Shown piece by piece: positions 17,950 to 26,931 of a stretch of 64,000 nt of DNA. The notes beneath the pieces are model-generated. The model was given only the letters and a program-made list of their open reading frames with translations, was not told the origin of the DNA and ran no database searches. Within the stretch, counting starts at the first letter, position 1. Each line of letters opens with the position of its first letter. The translations under genes were made by a program, and so were the position numbers. Source of the DNA: Nocardiopsis sp. TSRI0078 (GTDB lineage Bacteria; Actinomycetota; Actinomycetes; Streptosporangiales; Streptosporangiaceae); NCBI RefSeq assembly GCF_001905145.1, contig NZ_LWLB01000036.1, positions 1 through 64,000 on the forward strand, written 5' to 3'.

Positions 17950-17995
17950 GGCTTCCTACCTCCCGTTCGGGATCCCCGTTCGGGGCTCTCGCCCT

Positions 17996-18023
17996 TATCT
18001 TGGCCCAACACCGGGCGACTCAA
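17996..18023 (-). promoter_or_regulatory. pup: Possible sigma-70-type promoter of the pup-prcBA operon
   Basis: On the minus strand TTGAGT (18023-18018) and AAGATA (18001-17996) are spaced by 16 nt, about 50 bp upstream of the pup start. The match is modest and in high-GC DNA such matches arise by chance, so this is a suggestion only. Confidence 0.3.
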
Positions 18024-18950
18024 CCCCCTTCCCGGGGCCCGATACCCGCTAGTTACCTTGGGTCGTCCCGCATGCCCGTGCACGTGCCCGTACAGGTGTC
18101 GACCGCGCTTCGGGCGTGTCCCGCACCCGTGTGGGAAGCGCCGCGGCGACGACCGTTGCGCCGTTCGTCCCGGTCCCGGGTCCCGCCCCGGGACGCGCGC
18201 CCTCCCCGGCCACGCGGCCACCCGGTCTCGAACACGCGCTCGACGGAGCACCGGCCCGGCCTTTCCGAACCGCTCCCCCGTGCCCGTCCCGTCACGGGCG
18301 CCACCCGGCACCGGTGACCGCATCCGGCCATACCGCACCCCTTGCGTTACCCACGTGCTTGTGGATGGAAAACAACCTTAGCCAAACCGCCCGAGGCCGA
18401 ACAGACCAGCTCCACAGGCCACACAGTTCGACACGGTCCGCCCTTCCCCGCCCCTCCCCTTCCGGCGCGAGGGGACGGCTCCCGCGCGCCGGCGCCACCG
18501 GCGGCGAGCGCGGCGCCCCGCGCGGGCGGGAGCCGGAGCCGGCGTGGCCCCGAGCGCCGGACACGGGAACTGACGCGGGTGCGACCGGTTCCGGCCAGGC
18601 GCGCGCCCCTCTGTGCGCATTCCGAACCGGTCATTTCCCTCCTCCAGGGAACCTGTGACCTCTGGAGTTACATCCATGTAGCCGTGCGATCACAGATGGC
18701 ACCCGGTACCAGTGTCCGCATCCGGCCACCGAACACCCCTTGCGCCCGGTGGGCCACTTCGATCCGTGATCACGCGAACGCAAGGACCGCGAGGTCGCAC
18801 GAACGGCGACTACGCGTAGCCATCACGGAACAACGGGTCATAGGATAATCCCTTGTCCTTCTGAATGGATCTACACGAAGAGGGTCTTTTCACCGACAAA
18901 GTGTGCACTTATGGTTAGGCATCGTTTACCGGATGTCTCGGTGAACTTCG
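18024..18950. other. Gene-poor stretch between pup and the secreted protease
   Basis: About 0.9 kb with no convincing reading frame on either strand; the open frames here are Pro/Arg-rich and have no start sites with ribosome-binding sites. The last 300 bp before the protease are noticeably AT-richer than the surroundings and hold a TAGGAT element at 18841 that could be a -10 box for the protease gene, with no good -35. Confidence 0.5.
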
Positions 18951-18967
18951 GGAGTTGGACCAACTCC
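18951..18967 (+). promoter_or_regulatory. Perfect palindrome upstream of the S1E protease
   Basis: GGAGTTGG, one central A, CCAACTCC: an 8+8 perfect inverted repeat 82 bp before the protease start. It could be an operator bound by a dimeric regulator or a 5' UTR hairpin. No known consensus was recognised. Confidence 0.5.
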
Positions 18968-19048
18968 AGCTCCCGAAAGGGGCTTTCCGTACCTACCGGA
19001 ATGGAAGCCCCGTCCACCCCCGTCAATCCCCCTGGAGAGTTAGGGACT

Positions 19049-20200
19049 ATGCGACCCTCCCCCGTTATCTCCGCCGTCGGCACAGGAGCACTGGCCTTCG
19101 GCTTGGCACTGTCCATGGCTCCGGGAGCCCTCGCGGCGACCGGACCCGCGCCCCAGGCCCCCGTCGCCGACGACAGCGCCTCCAGCATGGTGGCCGCGCT
19201 CGAGCGAGACCTCGACCTTTCCCCGTTCGAGGCCGAGTCTCTCCTCGAGGCACAGGAAGAGGCCATCGACACCGATGCCGAGGCCACCGAGGCCGCGGGA
19301 GACGCCTACGGCGGCTCCCTGTTCGACGCCGAAAGCCAGGAGCTCACCGTCCTGGTGACCGACGCATCGGCCGTCGAGGCGGTCGAGGCCACCGGCGCCG
19401 AGGCCACCGTGGTCTCCCACGGCGCCGACGGCCTGGCCGAGGTCGTCGAGGACCTCAACGAGGCCGAGGCCAGTGAGGGCGTCCTCGGCTGGTACCCGGA
19501 CGCGGCCAGCGACACCGTCGTGGTCGAGGTGCTGAAGGGCTCCGAGGCCGACGTCGACGCCCTGATCGCCGACGCCGGCGTGGACGCCTCCGCCGTCCAG
19601 GTGAAGGAGGCCGGCGAGACCCCGCAGACCTACGCCGACATCATCGGTGGCCTGGCCTACTACATGGGCGGCCGCTGCTCGGTCGGCTTCCCGGCCACCA
19701 ACAGCTCCGGCCAGCCCGGTTTCGTCACCGCCGGCCACTGCGGCACCGTCGGTACCGGCGTCACCATCGGCAACGGCCGCGGCACCTTCGAGCGGTCGGT
19801 CTTCCCCGGCAACGACGCCGCCTTCGTCCGGGGTACGTCCAACTTCACCCTGCACAACCTGGTCTCCCGCTACAACGGCGGCTACCAGTCGGTGACCGGC
19901 ACCAGCCAGGCCCCGGTCGGCTCCGCGGTGTGCCGCTCCGGCTCCACCACCGGCTGGCACTGCGGCACCATCCAGGCCCGCAACCAGACCGTGCGCTACC
20001 CCCAGGGCACCGTCTACTCGCTCACCCGTACCAACGTGTGCGCCGAGCCCGGTGACTCCGGCGGCTCGTTCATCTCCGGTTCGCAGGCGCAGGGCGTCAC
20101 CTCCGGTGGCTCCGGCAACTGCTCCTCCGGCGGCACGACCTACTACCAGGAGGTCATGCCGATGGTGAACTCCTGGGGCGTGCGCATCCGCACCAGCTGA
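19049..20200 (+). CDS. Secreted alpha-lytic-type serine protease, family S1E (NAPase-like)
   Basis: 383 residues from the ATG at 19049, with GGAGAG about 10 nt upstream; the frame is open 46 codons further up but that part is not signal-like. A signal peptide (1-29, ending GALA-A) is followed by a pro-region of about 165 residues that acts as folding chaperone, then the mature 188-residue protease starting at ADIIGG (residue 196). In mature numbering the triad is His35 (TAGHCG), Asp61 (GNDAAF) and Ser142 (GDSGGS). Cysteine pairs expected are 15-36, 100-110 and 136-163. The mature sequence closely matches the acid-resistant Nocardiopsis protease as I remember it, with one residue missing in YNGGY. 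It hydrolyses extracellular protein. It interrupts the interval between pup and dop. Confidence 0.95.
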   Translation: MRPSPVISAVGTGALAFGLALSMAPGALAATGPAPQAPVADDSASSMVAALERDLDLSPFEAESLLEAQEEAIDTDAEATEAAGDAYGGSLFDAESQELTVLVTDASAVEAVEATGAEATVVSHGADGLAEVVEDLNEAEASEGVLGWYPDAASDTVVVEVLKGSEADVDALIADAGVDASAVQVKEAGETPQTYADIIGGLAYYMGGRCSVGFPATNSSGQPGFVTAGHCGTVGTGVTIGNGRGTFERSVFPGNDAAFVRGTSNFTLHNLVSRYNGGYQSVTGTSQAPVGSAVCRSGSTTGWHCGTIQARNQTVRYPQGTVYSLTRTNVCAEPGDSGGSFISGSQAQGVTSGGSGNCSSGGTTYYQEVMPMVNSWGVRIRTS

Positions 20201-20217
20201 CCCCGTCCCCTGACCAG

Positions 20218-20250
20218 TCCCCCGTCCGCGCGCAAGGCGCGGGCGGGGGA
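20218..20250 (+). terminator. Hairpin terminator after the secreted protease
   Basis: 14-bp stem (20218-20231 with 20237-20250) containing one G-T pair, 5-nt loop, 18 bp after the protease stop. The convergent amidohydrolase gene ends about 70 bp further on. Confidence 0.75.
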
Positions 20251-20317
20251 CGCCCATGTGCACGCGGAGTGCGGGCGGCGACGCCCGTGCGCGGAGGCGC
20301 ACGGTGGCCGAAGGGCC

Positions 20318-21931
20318 TCAGGCGACCCGGTGGGCGATCCGCCCGTCCAGGACGGTCAGCCACGCGTTCACCTCGCGCAGGCGCTCCTTCGGCAGGCCCT
20401 CGACGTCCTGGTCCAGAACCACCAGGTCGGCCAGGTAGCCGGGGCGCAGCGCGCCCAGCCGGTCCTCCACACCCAGCGCGTGGGCGGCGTCCAGGGTGTG
20501 GGCGCGCAGGGCCTCGTGCAGGGTGACGGCCTGCTCCGCGCCGATCAGCTCGCCCTCACGGGTGGTACGGCACACGGCGTTGGCGACCGTGTCCATCGGG
20601 CGCAGGCTGGAGACGAAGGAGTCGCTGGACAGGACCGGGCGCAGCCCCAGGTCGAGCTCCTCGCGCATGGGCTGGAGCCGGTGGGCCCGCTCCCCCAGGC
20701 GGCGCAGGAAGTCACCGCCGCTGTCGTGGAGGAAGTTGGGCTGGTTGACCGGGATGACCCCGTACTCGGTGAAGCGCTTGGCCTGCTCGGGAGTGGGATG
20801 GCCGCAGTGCTCCACGCGCGGGCGCGGATCGGGGCCGGACACGCGCGCGGCCGAGGCGATGGCGGCCAGGGTGTTCTCCATGGCGGCGTCGCCCTGGGTG
20901 TGGACGGCGATCTGCCAGCCCTCCCGGGCGGCGCGCGTGACCAGGTCGACGAGCTGGTCGGGGTGGTGGTAGAGGCTGCCCGCGAACTCTCCGTGCTCGC
21001 CGTAGGGAACGCTGAACTTGGCGGTGCCACCCAGCAGGGTGCCGTCGGAGTAGAACTTCATCCCGGTCAGCCGCAGCCAGTCGTCGCCGAACGGACTGGC
21101 CAGTCCGGCGAAAGTCAGCGCTTCCAGCTGGTGGGAGAGCGGCATGCCGAACGTGCGCAGCGGCAGGGTCCCGGCCGCGCGGGCGGCCCGGTACGTGCGC
21201 AGCTCGCGAGCCGAGACCTGCGGGTCGCACACGGTGGTGACCCCGGCCGACAGGTAGGGCCCCGCGGCGGCGGACAGCCAGCCCAGGAGCTGCTCCGCGG
21301 GCAGGTCGGTGTGGAAGTTGGGGCCGTGGCAGCCGATGTCCACGGCCAGGGGCAGCAGCAACTCCATGGCCGAGTCCAGGACCATACCGGTCAGGCGCCC
21401 GCCCTCGTCGCGGACGAAGGAGCCGCCCGCCGGGTCGGTCACGTTCTCGTCGATGCCGCTCCAGGCCAGGGCGGCGGAGTTGACCACGGCCTGGTGGCCC
21501 GAGACGTGGTACACGATGACCGGGTGCTCGCTGGTCGCGTTGTCCAGGTCCCTGCGGTGGGGGCGCCCCCCGGGGAACTTGGCGTCGTCCATGTGGAAGG
21601 CGCGGATCCACTGCCCGGCGGGGGTGCGTTCTGCCTCGGCGCCGATGACGGCGACCAGGTCGGCCGCGCTGCCCACCCGGGGGTACCCGGCGTCGACGGC
21701 CGCCAGGGACTCCGCGGTGGACAGCAGGTGGTTGTGCGGGTCGATGAACCCGGGCAGGACGGTCCGCCCGCCCGCGTCCACCTCCACCGCGCCCGGACCG
21801 GCGGCGGCTCGGGCGGCCTCGACGTTCCCGGCCAGGCGGACCCGGCCCTCGCGCACGGCCACGGCGCTGGCCCGGGGGTTGGTGTCGTCCATGGTCAGGA
21901 CGTTGGCGTTGTGGATGAGCAGTCCGGACAC
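20318..21931 (-). CDS. Amidohydrolase, YtcJ-like (metal-dependent hydrolase)
   Basis: 537 residues, cytoplasmic. Cyclic amidohydrolase fold: a small N-terminal beta domain, then the metal-binding strand TVLPGFIDPHNHLL near residue 60, the long YtcJ-type insertion, a later His in QIAVHTQGDAA, RVEHCGH, and the final metal Asp in VLSSDSFVSSLRPMD. The C-terminal strand GYLADLVVLDQDVEGLP closes the beta domain. YtcJ-family enzymes hydrolyse C-N bonds in amides or cyclic imides, but substrates are mostly unknown. It lies about 95 bp downstream of the MHS-type transporter on the same strand and is probably co-transcribed with it, under control of the divergent PucR protein. Confidence 0.9.
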   Translation of the reverse strand: MSGLLIHNANVLTMDDTNPRASAVAVREGRVRLAGNVEAARAAAGPGAVEVDAGGRTVLPGFIDPHNHLLSTAESLAAVDAGYPRVGSAADLVAVIGAEAERTPAGQWIRAFHMDDAKFPGGRPHRRDLDNATSEHPVIVYHVSGHQAVVNSAALAWSGIDENVTDPAGGSFVRDEGGRLTGMVLDSAMELLLPLAVDIGCHGPNFHTDLPAEQLLGWLSAAAGPYLSAGVTTVCDPQVSARELRTYRAARAAGTLPLRTFGMPLSHQLEALTFAGLASPFGDDWLRLTGMKFYSDGTLLGGTAKFSVPYGEHGEFAGSLYHHPDQLVDLVTRAAREGWQIAVHTQGDAAMENTLAAIASAARVSGPDPRPRVEHCGHPTPEQAKRFTEYGVIPVNQPNFLHDSGGDFLRRLGERAHRLQPMREELDLGLRPVLSSDSFVSSLRPMDTVANAVCRTTREGELIGAEQAVTLHEALRAHTLDAAHALGVEDRLGALRPGYLADLVVLDQDVEGLPKERLREVNAWLTVLDGRIAHRVA

Positions 21932-22027
21932 GGGTGCGGTTCCTCCTCGGTGGGCGGCCGCCGGGCCGGTCGGCCCGGCGGCGGTGGTGGTGAACGACGG
22001 GCGCGCGGCGCGGACCGGCGGACCGGG

Positions 22028-23326
22028 TCAGGCGGCGGCCAGGTCGGCGTCGCGGTACCGGGGCGCCCTGGCCAGGCAGACGATGCTGACCAGGGACATG
22101 GCCATCAGCAGCCCCGCCACGGGCAGGATGCTGCCGGTCGCGGCGAGCAGGGCGGTGCACACGATCGGGGACAGGCCGCCGAAGACCGCGCCCGCGACCT
22201 GGTAGGCGATGGAGATGCTGGTGTAGCGGGCCCGCGGCGGGAACATCTGGGCGAGCACTCGGGCGATGGGCCCGTAGACGGCGGCCATGGCCAGGCGCAT
22301 GACGCACAGCGCCACGAAGATCAGGGCGGTGCTGCCGGTCTCCAGGACCAGGAACTGGGGAAGGGCCAGCACGATGACGCCGACCAGGCCGATGGTGACG
22401 ACGCGAACGGTACCGAAGCGGTCGCCCAGCCAGGACACGCCCAGGGTGGCGACGAGCTCGACGAACGCGGCCAGGCTCAGGCCGTTGAGGATGACCTGTT
22501 CGCTGATGCCCACCTCGGTGACCCCGTAGGCCTGGAGGAACGTGGTGACGACGTAGTAGCCGCCGACGGCCACCGGCAGGACGCCGATACCGAGCAGCAG
22601 GGGGCGCCAGGAGGTGCGCACGGCCTCGCGCAGCGGCAGCTCCTCGTGGCCGCCCTGGTTCTCCCGGACCGCCTCGAAGACGGGGGACTCCTCCACCTTC
22701 AGGCGGATGAACAGGCCCACCAGGACCAGCAGGACCGAGGCGAGGAAGGGCAGGCGCCAGCCCCAGGTGTAGAGCAGGTCCGCGTCCCAGAAGGCGATGA
22801 GCCCGAAGGAGCCCGTGGCCAGCAGCGCGCCGGCCGGGTTGCCGAGCTGGGCGAAGGAGCCGTAGAAGGTCTTGTGCTCCTCCGGGGCGTGCTCGACCGC
22901 CATCAGGACGGCGCCGCCCCACTCCCCGCCCACGGCGATGCCCTGGACGAAGCGCAGCAGGACCAGGAGCAGCGGGGCGAGGAACCCGGCCTGCTCGTAG
23001 GTGGGCAGCAGGCCGACGCAGAAGGTGGCCACGCCCATCATCAGCAGGGTGACGACCAGCGCGGACTTGCGGCCCAGGCGGTCGCCGAAGTGGCCGAAGA
23101 GCACACCGCCCAGGGGCCGGGCGAAGAAGCCCACGGAGAAGGTGGCGAAGGAGGCCATCAGGCCGATCATGGGATCGGTGTCGGGCGGGAAGAACAGTGT
23201 GCCGAACACCAGGCTGGCGGCCGTGGCGTAGACGTAGAAGTCGAACCACTCGATGGTGGTGCCGACGAAGGCCGCTACGGCCGCGCGCGCGGGGTGCGAG
23301 GACGTGGGGGCGGTCCGTTCTGACAT
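22028..23326 (-). CDS. MFS transporter, metabolite:H+ symporter (MHS) family
   Basis: 432 residues from the ATG at 23326. Twelve hydrophobic segments expected. The N-terminus has the MHS signature TTIEWFDFYVYATAASLVFG, followed by RPLGGVLFGHFGDRLGRKSA, the conserved loop 2-3 motif of the family, and QGIAVGGEWGGA. MHS members import organic acids such as shikimate, citrate or proline/betaine with protons. Pairing with the downstream amidohydrolase suggests uptake of that enzyme's substrate. The frame is open upstream of the chosen start, but that sequence is not membrane-like. Confidence 0.92.
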   Translation of the reverse strand: MSERTAPTSSHPARAAVAAFVGTTIEWFDFYVYATAASLVFGTLFFPPDTDPMIGLMASFATFSVGFFARPLGGVLFGHFGDRLGRKSALVVTLLMMGVATFCVGLLPTYEQAGFLAPLLLVLLRFVQGIAVGGEWGGAVLMAVEHAPEEHKTFYGSFAQLGNPAGALLATGSFGLIAFWDADLLYTWGWRLPFLASVLLVLVGLFIRLKVEESPVFEAVRENQGGHEELPLREAVRTSWRPLLLGIGVLPVAVGGYYVVTTFLQAYGVTEVGISEQVILNGLSLAAFVELVATLGVSWLGDRFGTVRVVTIGLVGVIVLALPQFLVLETGSTALIFVALCVMRLAMAAVYGPIARVLAQMFPPRARYTSISIAYQVAGAVFGGLSPIVCTALLAATGSILPVAGLLMAMSLVSIVCLARAPRYRDADLAAA

Positions 23327-23555
23327 GTGTACTCCGTTGCGCGTTCGGTGCGGCCGGGATGGTCGGCGTGCCCTTCCCCGGACGGCCGTGCCTCCTCCGG
23401 AAGGCCCTGCCTCGGGTCCTCGGCCCGGGACGGCCCTGCTGGGGACGCCGGGGCGGGTGACGCCGCCGGCCACAGCCGGTGGTTCAGGTGTGGTTGTGAC
23501 CGTAGACACGCGGGAGTCGTCCATGCCAGGACGATCCGCACTCCACCTGCTGTTA

Positions 23556-23574
23556 CACATGTGCGGTGTGCACA
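23556..23574. promoter_or_regulatory. Paired palindromes in the pucR/transporter divergent region
   Basis: CACATGTG (23556-23563) and TGTGCACA (23567-23574), two perfect 8-bp palindromes separated by 3 bp, 27 bp before the pucR-type start and about 230 bp before the transporter start. They are candidates for an autoregulatory operator. Confidence 0.4.
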
Positions 23575-23600
23575 GTCCGAGGAAGGGGAGGAGGAGGGCC

Positions 23601-25115
23601 TTGGCGATCACGGTCCGCGACATCGCCGCGAACCCGGCCCTGGAGGTACGGGTGGCGGCGGGGGGTTCGGGGCTGGACCGGGTGGTCCGGTGGGCGCACG
23701 TGATCGAGCTGCGCGACCCCGTGCGGTGGCTGCGCGGCGGAGAACTGGTGCTGACCGTCGGGCTGGGGCTGGGATCCTCGGAGGAGGAGCGCCGCGCCTA
23801 CGTGCGCCGGCTGCACGGTGCCGGGTGCGTGGGACTGGCTTTCGCCATCGACGTGTGGATGAGCGGCGTCCCGCCCGAGGTGCTGGCCGAGGGCGACGCT
23901 CTGGGCCTGCCGGTCCTGCGTGTGGAGGGGGATACCCCGTTCATCGCGGTGGTGGAGGCGGTCGCCGACCACTACGCGGCCGAGCGCACACGCGAGCAGC
24001 AGCGGGTCCTCACCGCGCAGGACGCGATGGCGCGTGCCGCGCTGCGGTCGGGTCCGACCGGGGTGATGGGCGAACTGTCCTCGGCGACGTCCGGAGCGTC
24101 GCTGCTGCTGGACCGCAACGGGATGACGAGCACGGCGGTGCCCGACGCCGAACCGCCATGGCACGCGCTGGTGCGCTCGGCGCTGGCGGGGCGCCCCCGC
24201 GGGATGACGGTGTTGGCGGACGGGGACGCGACCGTCCTCCTGCAGACGCTGGGGCCGACCGGCCGGACGCTCGGCTGGCTGGCGCTGCACTGCCCGTTCC
24301 CGGTGACACCGCACGTGCGGGTGCTCGCCAACCACGCGGCGTCGCTGCTGGCCGTGGACCTGCTGCACTCGCGCGACGCCCGACGGGCGCTGTACCGCGA
24401 ACGCGCGCCGGTGCTGCTCGCCGCGGTGACCGGGCGTTCCCGGGCGCCGCTGACCCTGCCCGCTCCCCCGTGGGAGGTGGTGTGCTTTCGCGGCGCCTCC
24501 CCCGCCCCGCTGCTGGACCAGGCCGCGGACGCGCTGACCGACGTGCTGGGCGACACCGAGGCCGCCCGCAGGTCCGGGCTGTGCGTCGTGGACGGGGCAC
24601 TGGTGGCGGTCCTGCCCGACACCGGCGGCGGGCAGCGGCTGGGCCGACGCCTCTTCTCGGTGCTGTCCGGCCTGCCCGACGCCCCGCGCGCCGCGGGCGC
24701 CTGCGGCGCGCGGGGCCCGGACGACCTGCCCTCGGCCGTGGAGCGGGCCCGGCAGACCGCCACGGAGGGGTACCGGCACGCGGACGAGAGCGACGCCTGG
24801 TCCCTGCTGCGCTCATCGGTTCCGCCGGAGGGTGCGCGCGCCTTCGACCATGCCGTGCTCGGACGGCTGCGGGCCCACGACGCGCGCAACGGCACGGACC
24901 TGGCGCACACCCTGCGCCACTACCTGGACAACAGCTCCCAGGTGGAGGCGACCGCCCGTGACCTGGGAGTACACCGCAACACCCTGCGGTCGCGCCTGCG
25001 TGTCGCCGAGCGGGTCATGGGCCGCACGCTGGACGAGCCCCGGACCCGCCTGGAGCTGTGGACCGCCCTGAGCCTGGAGCCGATGCGCTGCCACGACGGC
25101 ACCTGGCACGCCTGA
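23601..25115 (+). CDS. PucR-family transcriptional regulator
   Basis: 504 residues if started at the TTG at 23601, chosen for the GGAGGAGG just upstream; an ATG further upstream would add about 15 residues. The N-terminal PucR domain (ITVRDIAANPALEVRVAAG, then VRWAHVIELRDPVRWLRGGE, LVLTVGLGLGSSEEE) covers about 1-125. A variable middle follows, with a GGDEF-like CdaR segment, and a C-terminal HTH_30 (about 440-490; LRHYLDNSSQVEATARDLGV, then HRNTLRSRLRVAERVMG). Family members activate catabolism of purines, amino acids or related compounds in answer to a small molecule. It is divergent from the transporter-amidohydrolase pair, its likely target. Confidence 0.88.
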   Translation: MAITVRDIAANPALEVRVAAGGSGLDRVVRWAHVIELRDPVRWLRGGELVLTVGLGLGSSEEERRAYVRRLHGAGCVGLAFAIDVWMSGVPPEVLAEGDALGLPVLRVEGDTPFIAVVEAVADHYAAERTREQQRVLTAQDAMARAALRSGPTGVMGELSSATSGASLLLDRNGMTSTAVPDAEPPWHALVRSALAGRPRGMTVLADGDATVLLQTLGPTGRTLGWLALHCPFPVTPHVRVLANHAASLLAVDLLHSRDARRALYRERAPVLLAAVTGRSRAPLTLPAPPWEVVCFRGASPAPLLDQAADALTDVLGDTEAARRSGLCVVDGALVAVLPDTGGGQRLGRRLFSVLSGLPDAPRAAGACGARGPDDLPSAVERARQTATEGYRHADESDAWSLLRSSVPPEGARAFDHAVLGRLRAHDARNGTDLAHTLRHYLDNSSQVEATARDLGVHRNTLRSRLRVAERVMGRTLDEPRTRLELWTALSLEPMRCHDGTWHA

Positions 25116-25126
25116 AGGCCCCGCCC

Positions 25127-25147
25127 GGCCGCCGGAGCCCGGCGGCC
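25127..25147. terminator. Bidirectional hairpin between pucR-type gene and dop
   Basis: Perfect 9-bp stem (25127-25135 and 25139-25147) with a 3-nt loop, between two convergent stops. Confidence 0.6.
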
Positions 25148-25178
25148 GCCCCGTGCGGGGCCCGGGTGCGCCCCGGGC

Positions 25179-26696
25179 TCAGCGTCCTCCGGTGAGCACC
25201 GAGACCAGGTCGACGGCGGTGTCGGAGGCGTCCAGCAGGTCTCCCACGTGCTCCTTGGTCCCCCGGAGCGGCTCCAGGGTGGGCACCCGCTGCAGGGAGT
25301 CGTAGCCCGGCAGGTCGAATATCACCGAGTCCCAGGAGGCCGCGGCCACCTCGTCGGCGTACTTGGCCAGGCAGCGTCCCCGGAAGTAGGCCCGGGTGTC
25401 CTCCGGCGGCTCGGTGACCGCGCGTGTCACCTCGGGCTCCTCCAACAGGCGCCCCATCCGCCCGCGCGCCGCCATGCGGTTGTAGATCCCCTTGTCGGCC
25501 CGCACGTCCGAGTACTGCAGGTCCACCAGCTGCAGGCGCGGGTGCGACCACTCCAGGCCGTCGCGGGAGCGGTAGCCCTCCAGCACCTTGAGCTTGGCGA
25601 CCCAGTCCAGCTCGGTGGCCAGGTCCATCGGGTCGCCGCCCAGGCGGTTGAGCACCGACTCCCAGCGGTCCAGGACGTCGGCGGTGTCGGCGTCCACGTC
25701 GGTGCCGAAGCGGTCCTCCACGTACTTGCGGGCCTGGTCCAGGTACTCGCACTGCAGCTCCAGCGCGGTCATCCGCCGCCCGTCGCGCAGCCGCACCCGG
25801 TGTGTGAGGCCCGGGTCGTGCGAGACCGCCCGCAGGTCGGCCACCGGGGTCTCCAGGGACAGGTCCACGCTCAGGAAGCCGTCCTCGATCATCGACAGCA
25901 CCAGAGCGGTCGTCCCCAGCTTGAGATAGGTGGAGATCTCGCTCATGTTGGCGTCGCCGATGATGACGTGCAGCCGCCGGTAGCGGTCGGGGTCGGCGTG
26001 CGGTTCGTCCCGTGTGTTGATGATGGGACGCTTCAGGGTGGTCTCCAACCCCACCTCGACCTCGAAGAAGTCGGCGCGCTGGGAGATCTGGAACCCGGTG
26101 CCCTGCCCGTCGGAGCCGATGCCGACCTTGCCCGAGCCCGTCACCACCTGCCGGGAGACGAAGAACGGGATCAGGTGCCGGACGATGTCGCCGAAGGGCG
26201 TCGACCGGTTCATCAGGTAGTTCTCGTGGCAGCCGTAGGAGGCGCCCTTGTTGTCGGTGTTGTTCTTGTACAGCTGGATGGGTTCGATCCCCGGCGTGGC
26301 CGCGGCCCGGGCCGCGGCGTCGGCCATCACCCGCTCCCCCGCCTTGTCCCAGAGAACCGCGTCGCGCGGGTTGGTGACCTCCGGCGCCGAGTACTCGGGA
26401 TGGGCGTGGTCCACGTACAGGCGGGCGCCGTTGGTGAGGATGACGTTGGCCAGGCCCAGGTCCTCGTCGGTGAGCTGGGTGGGGTCGGCCACCTCACGCG
26501 CCAGGTCGAAACCGCGCGCGTCGCGCAGCGGGTTCTCCTCCTCGAAGTCCCAGCGGGCACGTCGCGCCCGGGCCGCCGAGGCGGCCAGGTAGGCGTTGAC
26601 CACCTGGGTGGAGGTGACCATCGCGTTGGCCCCGGGGTTGCCTGGCACGGAGATTCCGTACTCGGTCTCGATACCCATAATCCGCCGCACACTCAT
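25179..26696 (-). CDS. dop: Deamidase/depupylase of Pup
   Basis: 505 residues, the usual length. It converts the C-terminal Gln of Pup to Glu and also removes Pup from substrates. N-terminus [20 protein letters not shown] with the ATP-binding glutamates; the Dop-specific loop ([20 protein letters not shown], about 47-66) that is absent from PafA; the catalytic Asp96 in [15 protein letters not shown]; and [19 protein letters not shown]. It lies upstream of pup on the same strand, as in M. tuberculosis, but is separated from it by 7.2 kb of accessory genes instead of being adjacent. Confidence 0.97.
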   Translation of the reverse strand: MSVRRIMGIETEYGISVPGNPGANAMVTSTQVVNAYLAASAARARRARWDFEEENPLRDARGFDLAREVADPTQLTDEDLGLANVILTNGARLYVDHAHPEYSAPEVTNPRDAVLWDKAGERVMADAAARAAATPGIEPIQLYKNNTDNKGASYGCHENYLMNRSTPFGDIVRHLIPFFVSRQVVTGSGKVGIGSDGQGTGFQISQRADFFEVEVGLETTLKRPIINTRDEPHADPDRYRRLHVIIGDANMSEISTYLKLGTTALVLSMIEDGFLSVDLSLETPVADLRAVSHDPGLTHRVRLRDGRRMTALELQCEYLDQARKYVEDRFGTDVDADTADVLDRWESVLNRLGGDPMDLATELDWVAKLKVLEGYRSRDGLEWSHPRLQLVDLQYSDVRADKGIYNRMAARGRMGRLLEEPEVTRAVTEPPEDTRAYFRGRCLAKYADEVAAASWDSVIFDLPGYDSLQRVPTLEPLRGTKEHVGDLLDASDTAVDLVSVLTGGR

Positions 26697-26894
26697 GGTG
26701 AGAGGTTATCCACCGTGGCCCGGTCTTGAACGCCTACGCGCCAATTGTGGCCCAAGTGCCGTGTTCCCGGGCGTTTCGCGACAGGCGAGGCACCGCTGTC
26801 ATCCCAGGTCATCCCCCCTCACGCGAGGGCGGAACGCGCCGGCGGGCCTGAGAACTTCCCGTCGCGGCCACACGCCTTCCGGCGCCGGGACACG

Positions 26895-26927
26895 GGCCCC
26901 GGACCCGGCGGCGCCGGATCCGGGGCC
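26895..26927 (-). terminator. Hairpin terminator after the zinc-ribbon membrane gene
   Basis: Outer 9-bp stem (26895-26903 with 26919-26927), one mismatch, inner 5-bp stem and 3-nt loop, starting 5 bp past the stop at 26932. Confidence 0.7.
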
Positions 26928-26931
26928 GCCG

